64,000 nucleotides of DNA from Nitratiruptor sp. SB155-2 (GCF_000010325.1 NC_009662.1:1756501-1820500), one strand, 5' to 3'; numbered from the stretch's first letter, positions 54,407-63,034 are shown. Numbers and translations are program-made. The notes: generated by a model not told the origin, from the letters alone.

Positions 54407-55537
54407 TTATTGTAGCGCCTCTTTTAGCCTATTTCCTTGTCTCATATCAAAAATAAAAATTCCTGACGGTTTTGGTACGGCCACTTCAAAAGATTTTTTC
54501 CACTTTTTCGTATCCATACCGATTACTTTGCTAAGACCGTTATTGGAAACATACAGGAGCGGCTCCTCCTTGCTCCAGCGAACATGCAGCACCATACCTC
54601 CAAAATCGAACCGTTTGATGACTTGTAAATCCGTCGTATCAACGATCTGTACAATCGGGAATTTTTTCCCGCTAAATGTCACGGCTAAAAAACGTCTATC
54701 AGGGCTCAGTGAGGTAAAAACAGGATTTCCCTCTACCTCTATCGCTTTTATAAAATGAAAATCTTTATCAAAGACAAAGACCTTATTGTCTCCTACTGCC
54801 GGTATGAAAAACTTATCTTTCATAATCGACCAGAATCCAAAGTGAGGCACTTTGAGGACCATCGTTCTTTTTTCCAGTTTCAAGGGAACCTGCTTATATT
54901 CAAAGGTATCAAGATTCAAAACACCAACGAAGGGTGAGTTAAAAAAACCGACCACGTAAAGATTTTTATTGATCATTGCATCAAATGGAACTTCTCCTGC
55001 ATTCTGAACGATTTTTACCTTTTGAAAAAATAGTTTTTGGCGAGGAGTACCATACTGATCAAAATAAGTTCGTACGACCTTTTTCATCACCCAGATACTA
55101 TCACTATCCATTGCCGCAAAAACAAGATAATCTTTATAGGTTTTAATGCCAACATTTCTCGACCCCGTATTGATGGTCTGCAGATGATGCAAATCCCTGT
55201 CAAAAATCTCTACCGTTTTGTTTGCATAGTTGGCTACGGCGATGAAATCTTTTGCCAAGGTAAAACCGATAGCACTTTTGCTCGCTTGAACTTCGGCGAT
55301 CTTTTTTTCATGAATTGGATCAAACTTGATCAAATACCCATCCCGTGTGATCACATAGCCATCATTTTCGATGAACTTCACGACAGCATGATTGAAATTG
55401 TGCATATTTTTTATCTCATTTTTTAGCTTATGATTTTCGATAACAGCCAATGCACTGTTTTCACGCTCTACTACAAAAACTTTCTCATGAGCAAAAACCG
55501 TTAACACTATACATAAAAAAGCTACAATTATTTTCAT
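54407..55537 (-). CDS. nirF: NirF-like haem d1 biosynthesis protein
   Basis: A 376-residue exported beta-propeller protein (signal MKIIVAFLCIVLTVFA). It has the eight-bladed d1-type propeller seen in NirS and NirN without a cytochrome domain, as expected for NirF: repeats such as FIAVANYANKTVEIFD, VFTSLSPDRRFLAVTF and VLHVRWSKEEPLLYVS. NirF binds a haem d1 precursor and modifies side chains late in the pathway. The start lies just beyond a 233-bp palindromic repeat. Confidence 0.88.
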   Translation of the reverse strand: MKIIVAFLCIVLTVFAHEKVFVVERENSALAVIENHKLKNEIKNMHNFNHAVVKFIENDGYVITRDGYLIKFDPIHEKKIAEVQASKSAIGFTLAKDFIAVANYANKTVEIFDRDLHHLQTINTGSRNVGIKTYKDYLVFAAMDSDSIWVMKKVVRTYFDQYGTPRQKLFFQKVKIVQNAGEVPFDAMINKNLYVVGFFNSPFVGVLNLDTFEYKQVPLKLEKRTMVLKVPHFGFWSIMKDKFFIPAVGDNKVFVFDKDFHFIKAIEVEGNPVFTSLSPDRRFLAVTFSGKKFPIVQIVDTTDLQVIKRFDFGGMVLHVRWSKEEPLLYVSNNGLSKVIGMDTKKWKKSFEVAVPKPSGIFIFDMRQGNRLKEALQ

Positions 55538-55550
55538 ACTTCATCCTTTA

Positions 55551-55783
55551 GAATTGGGAAATAGGAATTAGGAATTGGAGTAGAAAAGATATTGACTAAA
55601 TAAAGCGAAACAGTTGTAAATTTTAGTGAAGAAAAAGCGTTAAAAAAAGTGGATTTTACCCATAGGGCAGCGTAGCTGTTTGCACTTTTTAGCTTTTTTG
55701 TAGCGTTATAAAATTTACACTCTTGTTGAGCGCATTTAGTCACTGCCTTAAAAATACTCATTCCTTATTCCTTATTCCTATTG
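55551..55783. repeat. Long imperfect palindrome (MITE-like) inserted between nirJ and nirF
   Basis: The 233 bp are symmetric about position 55667. Exact paired blocks include TGACTAAAT (55593-55601) with ATTTAGTCA (55734-55742) and GTAAATTTTA (55616-55625) with TAAAATTTAC (55709-55718). The ends carry inverted heptad-like repeats (AGGAATT / AATTCCT-type, 55551-55580 and 55761-55783), and a CAGC-GTA-GCTG hairpin sits near the centre. No transposase is encoded. The nirJ stop codon (55778-55780) lies within the outer repeat. A stop-free 75-codon frame crosses the element and ends at the nirF start. Confidence 0.72.
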
Positions 55784-56881
55784 TACATAACAGCTTGGAT
55801 CTTCCGCCCACAGATCGCCATGAATCGCCCATGCTCTGGGACGGCTTCCTCCATTGCATATTTCTATCCACTCACAATTTTCACATTTTCCACATATTTT
55901 TCTTGGAAACTCTCTAAGTTTTTGTAAAAGTGAATTTTCATTATCTAACCATATGGCATCAAAAGGTTTTTCAAAAATATTGCCGATTCTTTCGGGAAAA
56001 AAGGGATCGGGCTTGACATTGCCTTCGCTATCGATATTGACTAGATTTCTTCCTGCACTGTTGCCACCCCATGCAAGGAGTCTTTTTCGTAGTCTCTTTG
56101 CAGCTTCAGCATCTTTTTGTTCAAGAGCGTTTAGAAGCATCACTGCATCCATCTCCATATTGCCAGTAACAATGTCGATATCTTTTCCGGTCTCATAATA
56201 TTCAAAGGCTTTTTGGATGATATAGGTAACCGCCTCTTTTCTTTGCTCTTTCGTTAAATCCATTTTGAGATTATCCAGACCTCTACCACTATACACAAGA
56301 TGGGAGATGTAGATCTTGTCGATTCCTATTGTTTCAGCCAACTCAAATATATGCTTTAACGCATCGATGGTCTCTTTGGTTATCGTAAAGCGGATGCCAA
56401 CTCTTCCACCATGCTCATGAATAAGATCGATCGCTTTGAGGCTCATTGCATAACTTCCCTCTAGTCCCCTGAACCTGTCATGAATAGTTTGTGTCCCGTC
56501 GATACTGATGCCGATATAGGAGAAGGTATCAATGATACGCTTTACATTGGAGTGATGGATATAAAGGCCGTTGGTAGAGAGGTAAGTGGCAATTCCTTCT
56601 TCTCTCATAGCTTCAGCAATATCGAAAATATCTTTTCTCGTCAGCGGCTCTCCACCACTAAAGATCACAAATTTCACCCCACCCTTTTTAAGCTGGGGAA
56701 TTGTCTGCATGATCTTTTGGGTAGTTAGATGATCCTGGGCTTCAAGTCCAGCTTTAGAATAGCAGTGCAGGCAGCTAAGATTACACCTATTAGTAAAATT
56801 CCAGATGGCTATGGCACCATTCAAACGGCGCTGTGGCAGATCTTCGATGGAAGATTTGATCAAATTGCTAAGACGAAACAC
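55778..56881 (-). CDS. nirJ: NirJ-like radical SAM enzyme of haem d1 biosynthesis
   Basis: A 367-residue radical SAM/SPASM-like protein. The cluster motif is in NFTNRCNLSCLHCYSKAG (CX3CX2C, about 33-40), then FVIFSGGEPLTRKDIF. The C-terminus has further cysteines (KICGKCENCEWIEICNGGSR and DPSC), an auxiliary cluster. NirJ replaces two propionates by oxo groups on didecarboxysirohaem. The last codons and stop lie in the edge of the inserted palindrome. It abuts the NirN-like gene upstream by one base. Confidence 0.92.
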   Translation of the reverse strand: MFRLSNLIKSSIEDLPQRRLNGAIAIWNFTNRCNLSCLHCYSKAGLEAQDHLTTQKIMQTIPQLKKGGVKFVIFSGGEPLTRKDIFDIAEAMREEGIATYLSTNGLYIHHSNVKRIIDTFSYIGISIDGTQTIHDRFRGLEGSYAMSLKAIDLIHEHGGRVGIRFTITKETIDALKHIFELAETIGIDKIYISHLVYSGRGLDNLKMDLTKEQRKEAVTYIIQKAFEYYETGKDIDIVTGNMEMDAVMLLNALEQKDAEAAKRLRKRLLAWGGNSAGRNLVNIDSEGNVKPDPFFPERIGNIFEKPFDAIWLDNENSLLQKLREFPRKICGKCENCEWIEICNGGSRPRAWAIHGDLWAEDPSCYVQ

Positions 56882-58560
56882 TACTTATCCTTAAAACTTT
56901 TGATGTAATCGACAATACAGCGAAGCTCTTTAGGGCTTAGATGAAAGGCTGGCATAGCATTTCTTGTGTATCCCAAAAATTTATAGGTATTCGCTGGATC
57001 GGTTATTTGCGCCATTATCTCTTCATCGCTTCTTTGTTTCGCAATCTGGGCAAATGGCGGCCCAAAAGCCATGGCAGTTTGATGATGACATCCCCAGCAC
57101 TTCTCTTTAAATATGGAGAGTCCAAAAAGTCTTGGATAGAACTTCCTGTTTTTATTGATGAAGTTGTACTTTCCGACGGGAATGTTTGCCTTGTAGTCCT
57201 TGAGCTCTTTAAAAGTATCTGTCTGCCATACAAGAAGGTTGCCATCTGGTTCGTAGATACTCAAATAGGCATACTTTCCATCTCCACTAAACTCGGTATG
57301 GATATACCGTTTCCCCTCTCTTGGTACAAGCTTTTTGATCGTGTACTTCTCTTTATCCACAAGTACTAACTGATCGCTTCCGTTATCGACCCAAAGATAA
57401 TCGCTTTGTGGATGGGTTTTGACAAAAAAACCGTCTCCGCCAACATCGATCTTTTTGACAAGTTTCCACTCATACATTTGCCAGATCGTAATGTAAGGCT
57501 TTCTTAGATGTGGGGTGGCAAAGTAAAATTTTCCATCCTTATACCAGTAGGTTGCGCTAAAAAGGTGGGGCATACCCTCGATATGTGCCATAAACACTTC
57601 TTTAAGACTATGTATGTCATAGACTCTCAAATCTTTTCCATGCCTTGTGGTTCCGATGATGTACTCTTCAAAGGGATCGATGAAAAAGTCTTCGATCGGC
57701 TTATCTAATGTATAAGAAGTAAATTGAAGCGTTTTTGTATTCACTTTATAAAGCTTCGGGCTATTTCGAAGTGTAAAAATAGCTTCATCTTTGCTGTACA
57801 ACTCATACAGAGCACTTATTTTTCCCTTCACATCATACATTTTGACAGGAGTTAAATCTTTTCTTTCAAATACCACTACCCGCTCCGGCAATAAACAGGT
57901 AGCAAAGAGATATTTTGCATCACGGCTTAAAGAGATATTTCTTAGATTCACACATGCTCTGATTTTCTCTTCCAATCTTCCATTTTCCAAACTGTAATGG
58001 CCGATCCATCCATCTCGTGTAGGAACATAAAAGTTTTTTCCATCGAGAGTATATTTGAGACCGCCATGCACATTTTTGAAAGTAAACTTATCTAAAACTT
58101 TTTCATCTTCCATCACCCAGACCCTGTTAGCTCCTCGTTCTACGACCAACGTGACATTTTCTATATTTTTGATACCCAGATTTTTTTTAGAACTGGAGAA
58201 TACCGTTTTGCTTTGCACGATATTCTCTTTTGACCAGGTGATGTTTTTCGCAGGTGTTCTGAGATAGCGGATAATGGCTTCGATCTCTCGATTACTCAAA
58301 AAAGAAAATTTTGGCATCAAAGTCTGTGGGAGAGAATTTTTAATGATGTTATGAAGTCTTTTATCGCTTATTCTCTTGATAAATTGTGGCAACAGGGGTG
58401 GTGCAGAAACGCCTTCTCTGTTTTTCCCGTGACACACAGCACAATATTTTTGATAACTATCGTACCCATTTTTTTGAAAGTTTTTTGCCTCAAGCTCATG
58501 GATCAATTGTGAAGCGGGTAAAAAAGTGAGCAAAAAAAGCAGCAATACAATCTGTTTCAT
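56881..58560 (-). CDS. nirN: NirN-like protein with two cytochrome c domains around a d1 propeller
   Basis: 559 residues from the ATG at 58560 (SD GAGGAG; a longer frame lacks a signal). After the signal MKQIVLLLFLLTFLPAS an N-terminal cytochrome c holds YCAVCHGKNREG (about residue 38). A d1-type eight-bladed propeller follows. Unlike NirN, a second haem motif KCWGCHHQTAMAFGPPF is present in a C-terminal domain of about 80 residues ending in a Met-ligand region (NAMPAFHLSP). NirN dehydrogenates dihydro-haem d1 and hands it to NirS. Whether this one does the same or is an alternative reductase is open. Confidence 0.8.
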   Translation of the reverse strand: MKQIVLLLFLLTFLPASQLIHELEAKNFQKNGYDSYQKYCAVCHGKNREGVSAPPLLPQFIKRISDKRLHNIIKNSLPQTLMPKFSFLSNREIEAIIRYLRTPAKNITWSKENIVQSKTVFSSSKKNLGIKNIENVTLVVERGANRVWVMEDEKVLDKFTFKNVHGGLKYTLDGKNFYVPTRDGWIGHYSLENGRLEEKIRACVNLRNISLSRDAKYLFATCLLPERVVVFERKDLTPVKMYDVKGKISALYELYSKDEAIFTLRNSPKLYKVNTKTLQFTSYTLDKPIEDFFIDPFEEYIIGTTRHGKDLRVYDIHSLKEVFMAHIEGMPHLFSATYWYKDGKFYFATPHLRKPYITIWQMYEWKLVKKIDVGGDGFFVKTHPQSDYLWVDNGSDQLVLVDKEKYTIKKLVPREGKRYIHTEFSGDGKYAYLSIYEPDGNLLVWQTDTFKELKDYKANIPVGKYNFINKNRKFYPRLFGLSIFKEKCWGCHHQTAMAFGPPFAQIAKQRSDEEIMAQITDPANTYKFLGYTRNAMPAFHLSPKELRCIVDYIKSFKDK

Positions 58561-58565
58561 GACAA

Positions 58566-58580
58566 CTCCTCTATGAGGAG
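58566..58580 (-). promoter_or_regulatory. Hairpin burying the nirN-like Shine-Dalgarno sequence
   Basis: CTCCTC-ATA-GAGGAG on the mRNA strand is a perfect 6-bp stem with a 3-nt loop; GAGGAG is the only SD for the ATG at 58560 (5 bp spacing). A second palindrome, CCAAGA-AC-TCTTGG as read on the plus strand, lies just upstream at 58590-58603. Confidence 0.55.
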
Positions 58581-58621
58581 CAAGAACTACCAAGAACTCT
58601 TGGCACTTCTCACTCATCGAT

Positions 58622-58627
58622 ATTATA
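58622..58627 (-). promoter_or_regulatory. -10 element between nirS and the nirN-like gene
   Basis: TATAAT on the minus strand, just after the nirS hairpin and about 60 bp before the nirN-like ATG. It suggests the biosynthesis genes have their own promoter. Confidence 0.4.
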
Positions 58628-58634
58628 ACACTGC

Positions 58635-58666
58635 AAGATTAGCCGGGCCTTAGCCCGGGCAATCTT
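58635..58666 (-). terminator. Strong hairpin at the end of nirS
   Basis: AAGATT...AATCTT (outer 6 bp) encloses CCGGGC-CTTA-GCCCGG (inner 6 bp, 58643-58658) plus a G-C pair; the outer arm overlaps the nirS stop. The GC content is far above the surroundings. No T-run follows, so it may act as a partial terminator or protect the nirS mRNA end. Confidence 0.6.
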
Positions 58667-60323
58667 AGTAGATGTCGTATTTCGTGTTGAAGACGTTGAA
58701 TTTTCCTGTTGGAGTTCGTACCCAATCTCCTGTGATCGCTTTTTTGAGTTTGAGTTTTTCAGCATCGTATACCAAGATCGCACTTGGAACGAGTTTGTTC
58801 CCCCAAACACTGACCCAAAATTCATCACCGTCTTTGTTGAATTCGATATGAACAGGACCTCTTGGTTTAACTTTGATTTTTTTGCCATTGACCGTAACGG
58901 TATGCTCTTTGACAAACTTTTTAGGTACCTTGATTGTTTTGACGACTTTGAGTTTGTTCTTGTCAATAACATAGAGTTGTGTTTGCAGTTTTCTGTCAGG
59001 ATTGACAGGTCTATCTGCAATGATATATTTACACGCTGGGTGTGTTTTGACAAAAAGGTTACCACCACCATTTCCAGGAAGTTTAATATCAGCAACGACT
59101 CGCCATGCATATTGCGGATGGTATGTTGGATCTGTTCCGATACAAACCACATCGTTACTACCGATATGTCCTGTACACCAGATTGGGCCATATTTTGGAT
59201 GGCTCACATTCGCACCACGCCCTGGATGCGGTTTTGTTCCACCTGTCGGAATGATTGCAGCGATCTCACCATCTTTCGTATCCACTGCGACAACTTTATT
59301 TCTCGCGTTTGCTGCAACGAGGAAGTATCGTTTAGTCAGGTCCCAACCACCATCATGCAGATACCGTTCCGCCATCAGCATATGGATCTTAGGATCTCTT
59401 GGATCAGAATAGTTGTAGAGCCATACCTGGCCGGTCTCTTTGACATTGATAACCCATTCTGGCTTATGGTGGTTCGCAACGATGGAAGCAACTCGAGCCT
59501 CTCTTGTAAATTCACCCGTATCGTAAGTATAGCTCGCGGTTGAGACAATTTGAATAGGCTCTAATGTGTCACCTTTGAGCGTTACGATTGATGGTGGCCA
59601 GTAACATCCAACTACCGCATACTCATCCTCATACCCTTTTGCCTTAGATGTATCGATACTTCGCGCATCGTTACAGACTCGAATCTCGGCAACGTTTTGC
59701 GGTTTTTTCATCCATAAGTCGATAACGCTTGCTTTACCATCCCGTCCTATTGCATACATATATCGGCCAGACTTACTGGTTCGTAGAATATGGGTTGCAA
59801 AACCAGATTTCACGATACTGACCAACTCTTTCGTATCACCATCGATAATGGCCACTTTACCCACATCTCTGAGAACAACGCCAAAATAGTTCTCCCAGTT
59901 TCTTTTTGTTTCTGGTTTTTTAGGTCTCTTCTCAGGTGGAACCAAGACTTTCCAGGTTTTTTTCATATCCGCCATACTTTTTTCAGGAGGGGAAACTGGT
60001 GGGAGCTGGATAAACTTAGCCATCAATGCAGTCTCTTCTTTTGTCATTTCACCACTAGAACCCCAGTTTGGCATCCCTCCCGGGGTACCGTTGTAGATGA
60101 TGTACTCAAGTGTTTTTGTGCCAATTTGACGAGTCTTTTTAGGAAGAAGGTTTGGTCCCAAAGCCCCTTTTCTCAGCATCCCGTGACATCCTGCACATCG
60201 ATCGAAATAGATTTGCGTCGCTTTTTTCATCTCTTCAGGGCTCAACTTGATATCTGAAGAGGCTTGTAAAGCACCCACTAATCCAACGGCAAGGAATGCA
60301 CTGATTCCAATCTTTAGTTTCAT
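58665..60323 (-). CDS. nirS: Cytochrome cd1 nitrite reductase
   Basis: A 552-residue periplasmic enzyme reducing nitrite to NO. Sec signal (ISAFLAVGLVGALQA), N-terminal cytochrome c domain with DRCAGCHGMLRKGALGPNL (CAGCH about residues 44-48) and the eight-bladed d1 domain with VKSGFATHILRTSKSGRYMY, ANHHKPEWVINVKETGQVW, TGHIGSNDVVCIGTDP and GGNLFVKTHP; the conserved active-site histidines are present. SD AAAGGAG. Flanked by nor genes upstream and the haem d1 genes downstream. Confidence 0.96.
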   Translation of the reverse strand: MKLKIGISAFLAVGLVGALQASSDIKLSPEEMKKATQIYFDRCAGCHGMLRKGALGPNLLPKKTRQIGTKTLEYIIYNGTPGGMPNWGSSGEMTKEETALMAKFIQLPPVSPPEKSMADMKKTWKVLVPPEKRPKKPETKRNWENYFGVVLRDVGKVAIIDGDTKELVSIVKSGFATHILRTSKSGRYMYAIGRDGKASVIDLWMKKPQNVAEIRVCNDARSIDTSKAKGYEDEYAVVGCYWPPSIVTLKGDTLEPIQIVSTASYTYDTGEFTREARVASIVANHHKPEWVINVKETGQVWLYNYSDPRDPKIHMLMAERYLHDGGWDLTKRYFLVAANARNKVVAVDTKDGEIAAIIPTGGTKPHPGRGANVSHPKYGPIWCTGHIGSNDVVCIGTDPTYHPQYAWRVVADIKLPGNGGGNLFVKTHPACKYIIADRPVNPDRKLQTQLYVIDKNKLKVVKTIKVPKKFVKEHTVTVNGKKIKVKPRGPVHIEFNKDGDEFWVSVWGNKLVPSAILVYDAEKLKLKKAITGDWVRTPTGKFNVFNTKYDIY

Positions 60324-60373
60324 CGTTTTCTCCTTTGCAAAGATTACCCCTCTCCCTTTAAAGGAGGCCCGGA

Positions 60374-60538
60374 TTACTCTTCCGGGATATCTCCTCGTTC
60401 CATCTTTTTCTTTTCGTCAAAATAGATCCAGATCATCGGTAAGACGATCAACGTATGGAGTGTAATGGTCAATGTCATCGGTCCTTGATTGAGTATGGAC
60501 CAGAAACTGCAGACCACATCGGTACATGGCTCAAACAT
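60374..60538 (-). CDS. 54-residue membrane peptide between norB and nirS
   Basis: An ATG with SD AAGGAG (6 bp spacing) opens a 54-codon gene too short for most ORF finders. The product has one transmembrane helix (MTLTITLHTLIVLPMIWIYF, residues 21-40), two N-terminal cysteines (C5, C10) and a charged tail (DEKKKMERGDIPEE). A -10 TATAAT lies at 60556-60561 (minus). No known family. Its place at the head of nirS suggests a subunit, assembly or anchoring role. Confidence 0.65.
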   Translation of the reverse strand: MFEPCTDVVCSFWSILNQGPMTLTITLHTLIVLPMIWIYFDEKKKMERGDIPEE

Positions 60539-60588
60539 AGTTGCTCCTTATATCAATTATATTGAAGTTATTATTAATATTTTCTTAT

Positions 60589-62025
60589 TTAAGCAGCAGC
60601 CGCTGCACCACTTGCCTCATACACCTCTTCTGGCTGTTTTTTGGCACATGTCAATAGATCGTATACTAAGAACACATAACCAACGATTACCATCAATCCA
60701 GTTGCAAGTCTCCATCCCATACCTTGCACGAACCATTGGTTCGCTTGAGCGACAAAATAGCCTTCCCATGTTCCGCCATACATTCCTCGCTCTACCATAG
60801 TTTGCACGTATGCTGAAAGCGTAAGAGCCACTGTCATGAAGAGGACACCTACGGTAATCAATGAAATTGCCCACCATCCAGCTTTTGTCATCTTAAGCTC
60901 TTTGAGTCCTGCTTTTCCTTGGATTGCAAGATAAATAGCAGCAATCATAATTGCTACGTATGCACCAAAAAATGCCAAGTGACCATGTGCTGCTGGCCAT
61001 TGCGTTCCGTGTGTATAGAGATTAATTTGAGGGAGCGTATGCATAAATCCCCAAACACCGGCACCCAAGAAGTTACCAAATGTTTCGACTGTCAACCATG
61101 CAAATGCCGGAACGTTTTTGATAGTATTCCCTTTTCCTCGCTCTTTACCCCAGTCATAAAGGACGTGTACGAAAAGACCTACGAGTGGAACTGGCTCAAG
61201 TGCACTAAAGAGCGCTCCGATTTCCCACCAATATTCTGGTGTTCCGATCCAGAAATAGTGGTGACCAAGACCCAAAATACCAGATCCAAACATCATGGCT
61301 ACTTCGATCCATAGCCACATCTCGACCACTTTTCTGTTGGCGTTAAGGGTTTTAATCAAGATATAACCACCAACGGCTGCAACATATACTTCCCAAGTCG
61401 CTTCAACCCAGAGGTGAACAACCCACCACCACCAGTATTGATCAACAGCGATATTGTCTGTATAGAACATTCCTGCAAGATACAAACCTGCCAATGCGAT
61501 TAGGTCTGCCATCAATACAGTCAAAATACCTGATCGCTTACCGCTGATAACCGTTGCATACACGTTGTAGAGAAAAATGAGCACTACTGCAACGATACCA
61601 ATATCAGCCCATCGTGGTGCTTCGATATATTCACGACCTTCTGTAATCAGCCATGTTGTCATCTCATTACCAGGACCAACTTGGATAAAGAGATAGACCA
61701 AAACAACAACAGCAACGGCTGCTGTCAAAACATAAAACGCTAGATTACCAAGTTTGACGCCAACAACTTCTCTGCCGGCTTCATCTGGTAAAAGCCAATA
61801 TACCGCACCAATCATCGCATATAAAAGCCATACAACAAGTGCATTGATATGCACGATTCTCGCAATGGAAAAATCGAGCGTATTAAACAAAAATCCTGGA
61901 TACAAAAACTGTATCGCAGCAATCAGCCCAAAAAGAAGCTGGGCACCAAATAGAACTATCGCAACCGTAAAATATTTGAGCGCTAACTTTTGCCCTTCGT
62001 AGAGTTGTCCATTATTTCCTTGCAT
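60589..62025 (-). CDS. norB: Nitric oxide reductase large subunit NorB
   Basis: 478 residues from the ATG at 62025 (GGAG upstream; overlaps norC by 14 bp). Twelve transmembrane helices. Haem and FeB ligands are visible: HINALVVWLLYAMIGAVYWL, VVHLWVEATWEVYVAA, LGLGHHYFWIG and AAHGHLAFFGAYVAI. It has no N-terminal quinol-oxidase extension, so it is the cytochrome-dependent cNor with NorC. It reduces 2 NO to N2O in the inner membrane. Confidence 0.96.
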   Translation of the reverse strand: MQGNNGQLYEGQKLALKYFTVAIVLFGAQLLFGLIAAIQFLYPGFLFNTLDFSIARIVHINALVVWLLYAMIGAVYWLLPDEAGREVVGVKLGNLAFYVLTAAVAVVVLVYLFIQVGPGNEMTTWLITEGREYIEAPRWADIGIVAVVLIFLYNVYATVISGKRSGILTVLMADLIALAGLYLAGMFYTDNIAVDQYWWWWVVHLWVEATWEVYVAAVGGYILIKTLNANRKVVEMWLWIEVAMMFGSGILGLGHHYFWIGTPEYWWEIGALFSALEPVPLVGLFVHVLYDWGKERGKGNTIKNVPAFAWLTVETFGNFLGAGVWGFMHTLPQINLYTHGTQWPAAHGHLAFFGAYVAIMIAAIYLAIQGKAGLKELKMTKAGWWAISLITVGVLFMTVALTLSAYVQTMVERGMYGGTWEGYFVAQANQWFVQGMGWRLATGLMVIVGYVFLVYDLLTCAKKQPEEVYEASGAAAAA

Positions 62026-62689
62026 CGACCGCTCCTTTGATTTTTCCAAAGTTTCTCGGGAATCCGTTGGTATCGATTGCAGACATGAATTTCAGATACG
62101 CAACAACCGCTTTTGCCTCATCCTCTGTAATGCCAAGATTTGGCATCTTACGCTCATGCATAGCCATAGCTGGAGGGTTTTGTAAAAATTTTGCAATGGC
62201 ATGCTCTTTACCTCCATATGCAGGAGCAAGAGTATCCCATGTTGGATCGAGCCAAGCTTTTGTCAAATCTGGCGCATAGTAGGCACCGTTTCCTAGAAGC
62301 GTATGGCAATCCATACAGTTTTTCGCCTGAATGGTCAGTTTCCCTTTATGGATAAGGGCTCTGGCTTCCTTTTCACTATAATCGTCTCGGCCGAAAAATT
62401 TCTCTTTTTCCTCATATTTGCTGTTGCCATTCGCATCCATACCACCTATAATTGGAACTTCATGGCCTCTTTTTCTATTGAGCTGATAGTCGATTTTATA
62501 GTTGATGACTACCGGCGATGGTATTCGTTTATCCACTTTGTTTTTAATATCTTGTGCCGTACCCATCTGCATCTGTGCCATTGAATCAAATGTCAAAAAT
62601 ATCAACAGCACTGCAGACACACCCGTAACCCATGTCGCAGATCTACGCCAGAACCTGTTACTGGTCCAAACTGATGGCTTATTGTCCAT
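62012..62689 (-). CDS. norC: Nitric oxide reductase cytochrome c subunit NorC
   Basis: A 225-residue membrane-anchored cytochrome. One N-terminal helix (WVTGVSAVLLIFLTFDSM) and a periplasmic haem domain with KNCMDCHTLLGNGAYYAPDL (CMDCH about residue 130), Met ligand in RKMPNLGITEDEAKAV. It passes electrons from periplasmic cytochromes to NorB. Second gene of the operon after a small membrane protein; SD AAGGAGG. Confidence 0.95.
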   Translation of the reverse strand: MDNKPSVWTSNRFWRRSATWVTGVSAVLLIFLTFDSMAQMQMGTAQDIKNKVDKRIPSPVVINYKIDYQLNRKRGHEVPIIGGMDANGNSKYEEKEKFFGRDDYSEKEARALIHKGKLTIQAKNCMDCHTLLGNGAYYAPDLTKAWLDPTWDTLAPAYGGKEHAIAKFLQNPPAMAMHERKMPNLGITEDEAKAVVAYLKFMSAIDTNGFPRNFGKIKGAVDARK

Positions 62690-62701
62690 ATCGCCTCCTT
62701 C

Positions 62702-63034
62702 TTAAGATGTAACTTCACTATGCTCGAAACGGTTATGCACCTTTTCGAGTAGAAAATAGACGATGTGTGGAAATATGAGATACCCCACCATCGCACCGAT
62801 AAGAACCTTTTGCGTATAGGGTTCCACCCGCAGCAGCTCACCTAGATAGTAGATACACGCCACCAATGCACCCCAGGAGAGATATGCCAAGACCATGAAA
62901 TATTTTTTTACCAATCTCAGCTTCACCAATGTAAAAAAACCTGCATACATCATCCCGAATAGGATTACCCAGGCAGAAATGACGAAGATTGGTAAAAAGT
63001 CTTGGCTTGGAATATCGTGCATGTAATACTCCAT
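62702..63034 (-). CDS. Small four-helix membrane protein at the head of the nor operon
   Basis: A 110-residue protein with three or four predicted helices (FLPIFVISAWVILFGMMYAG, YFMVLAYLSWGALVACIYYL, VLIGAMVGYLIFPHIVYFLL). I do not recognise the family. It starts 12 bp upstream of norC and is the first gene behind the FNR-type promoter, so an assembly or accessory role for NorCB is inferred. SD AGGAGG. Confidence 0.78.
   Translation of the reverse strand: MEYYMHDIPSQDFLPIFVISAWVILFGMMYAGFFTLVKLRLVKKYFMVLAYLSWGALVACIYYLGELLRVEPYTQKVLIGAMVGYLIFPHIVYFLLEKVHNRFEHSEVTS

Noticed and set aside
55534..55761. 75-codon frame between nirJ and nirF as a gene
   Set aside because: It is made entirely by the palindromic repeat, has no convincing SD and no recognisable domain; kept as a note on the repeat.
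58610..59191. 193-codon minus-strand frame inside nirS
   Set aside because: It lies wholly within nirS in another frame; its serine/asparagine-rich translation is a shadow of the d1-domain coding sequence.
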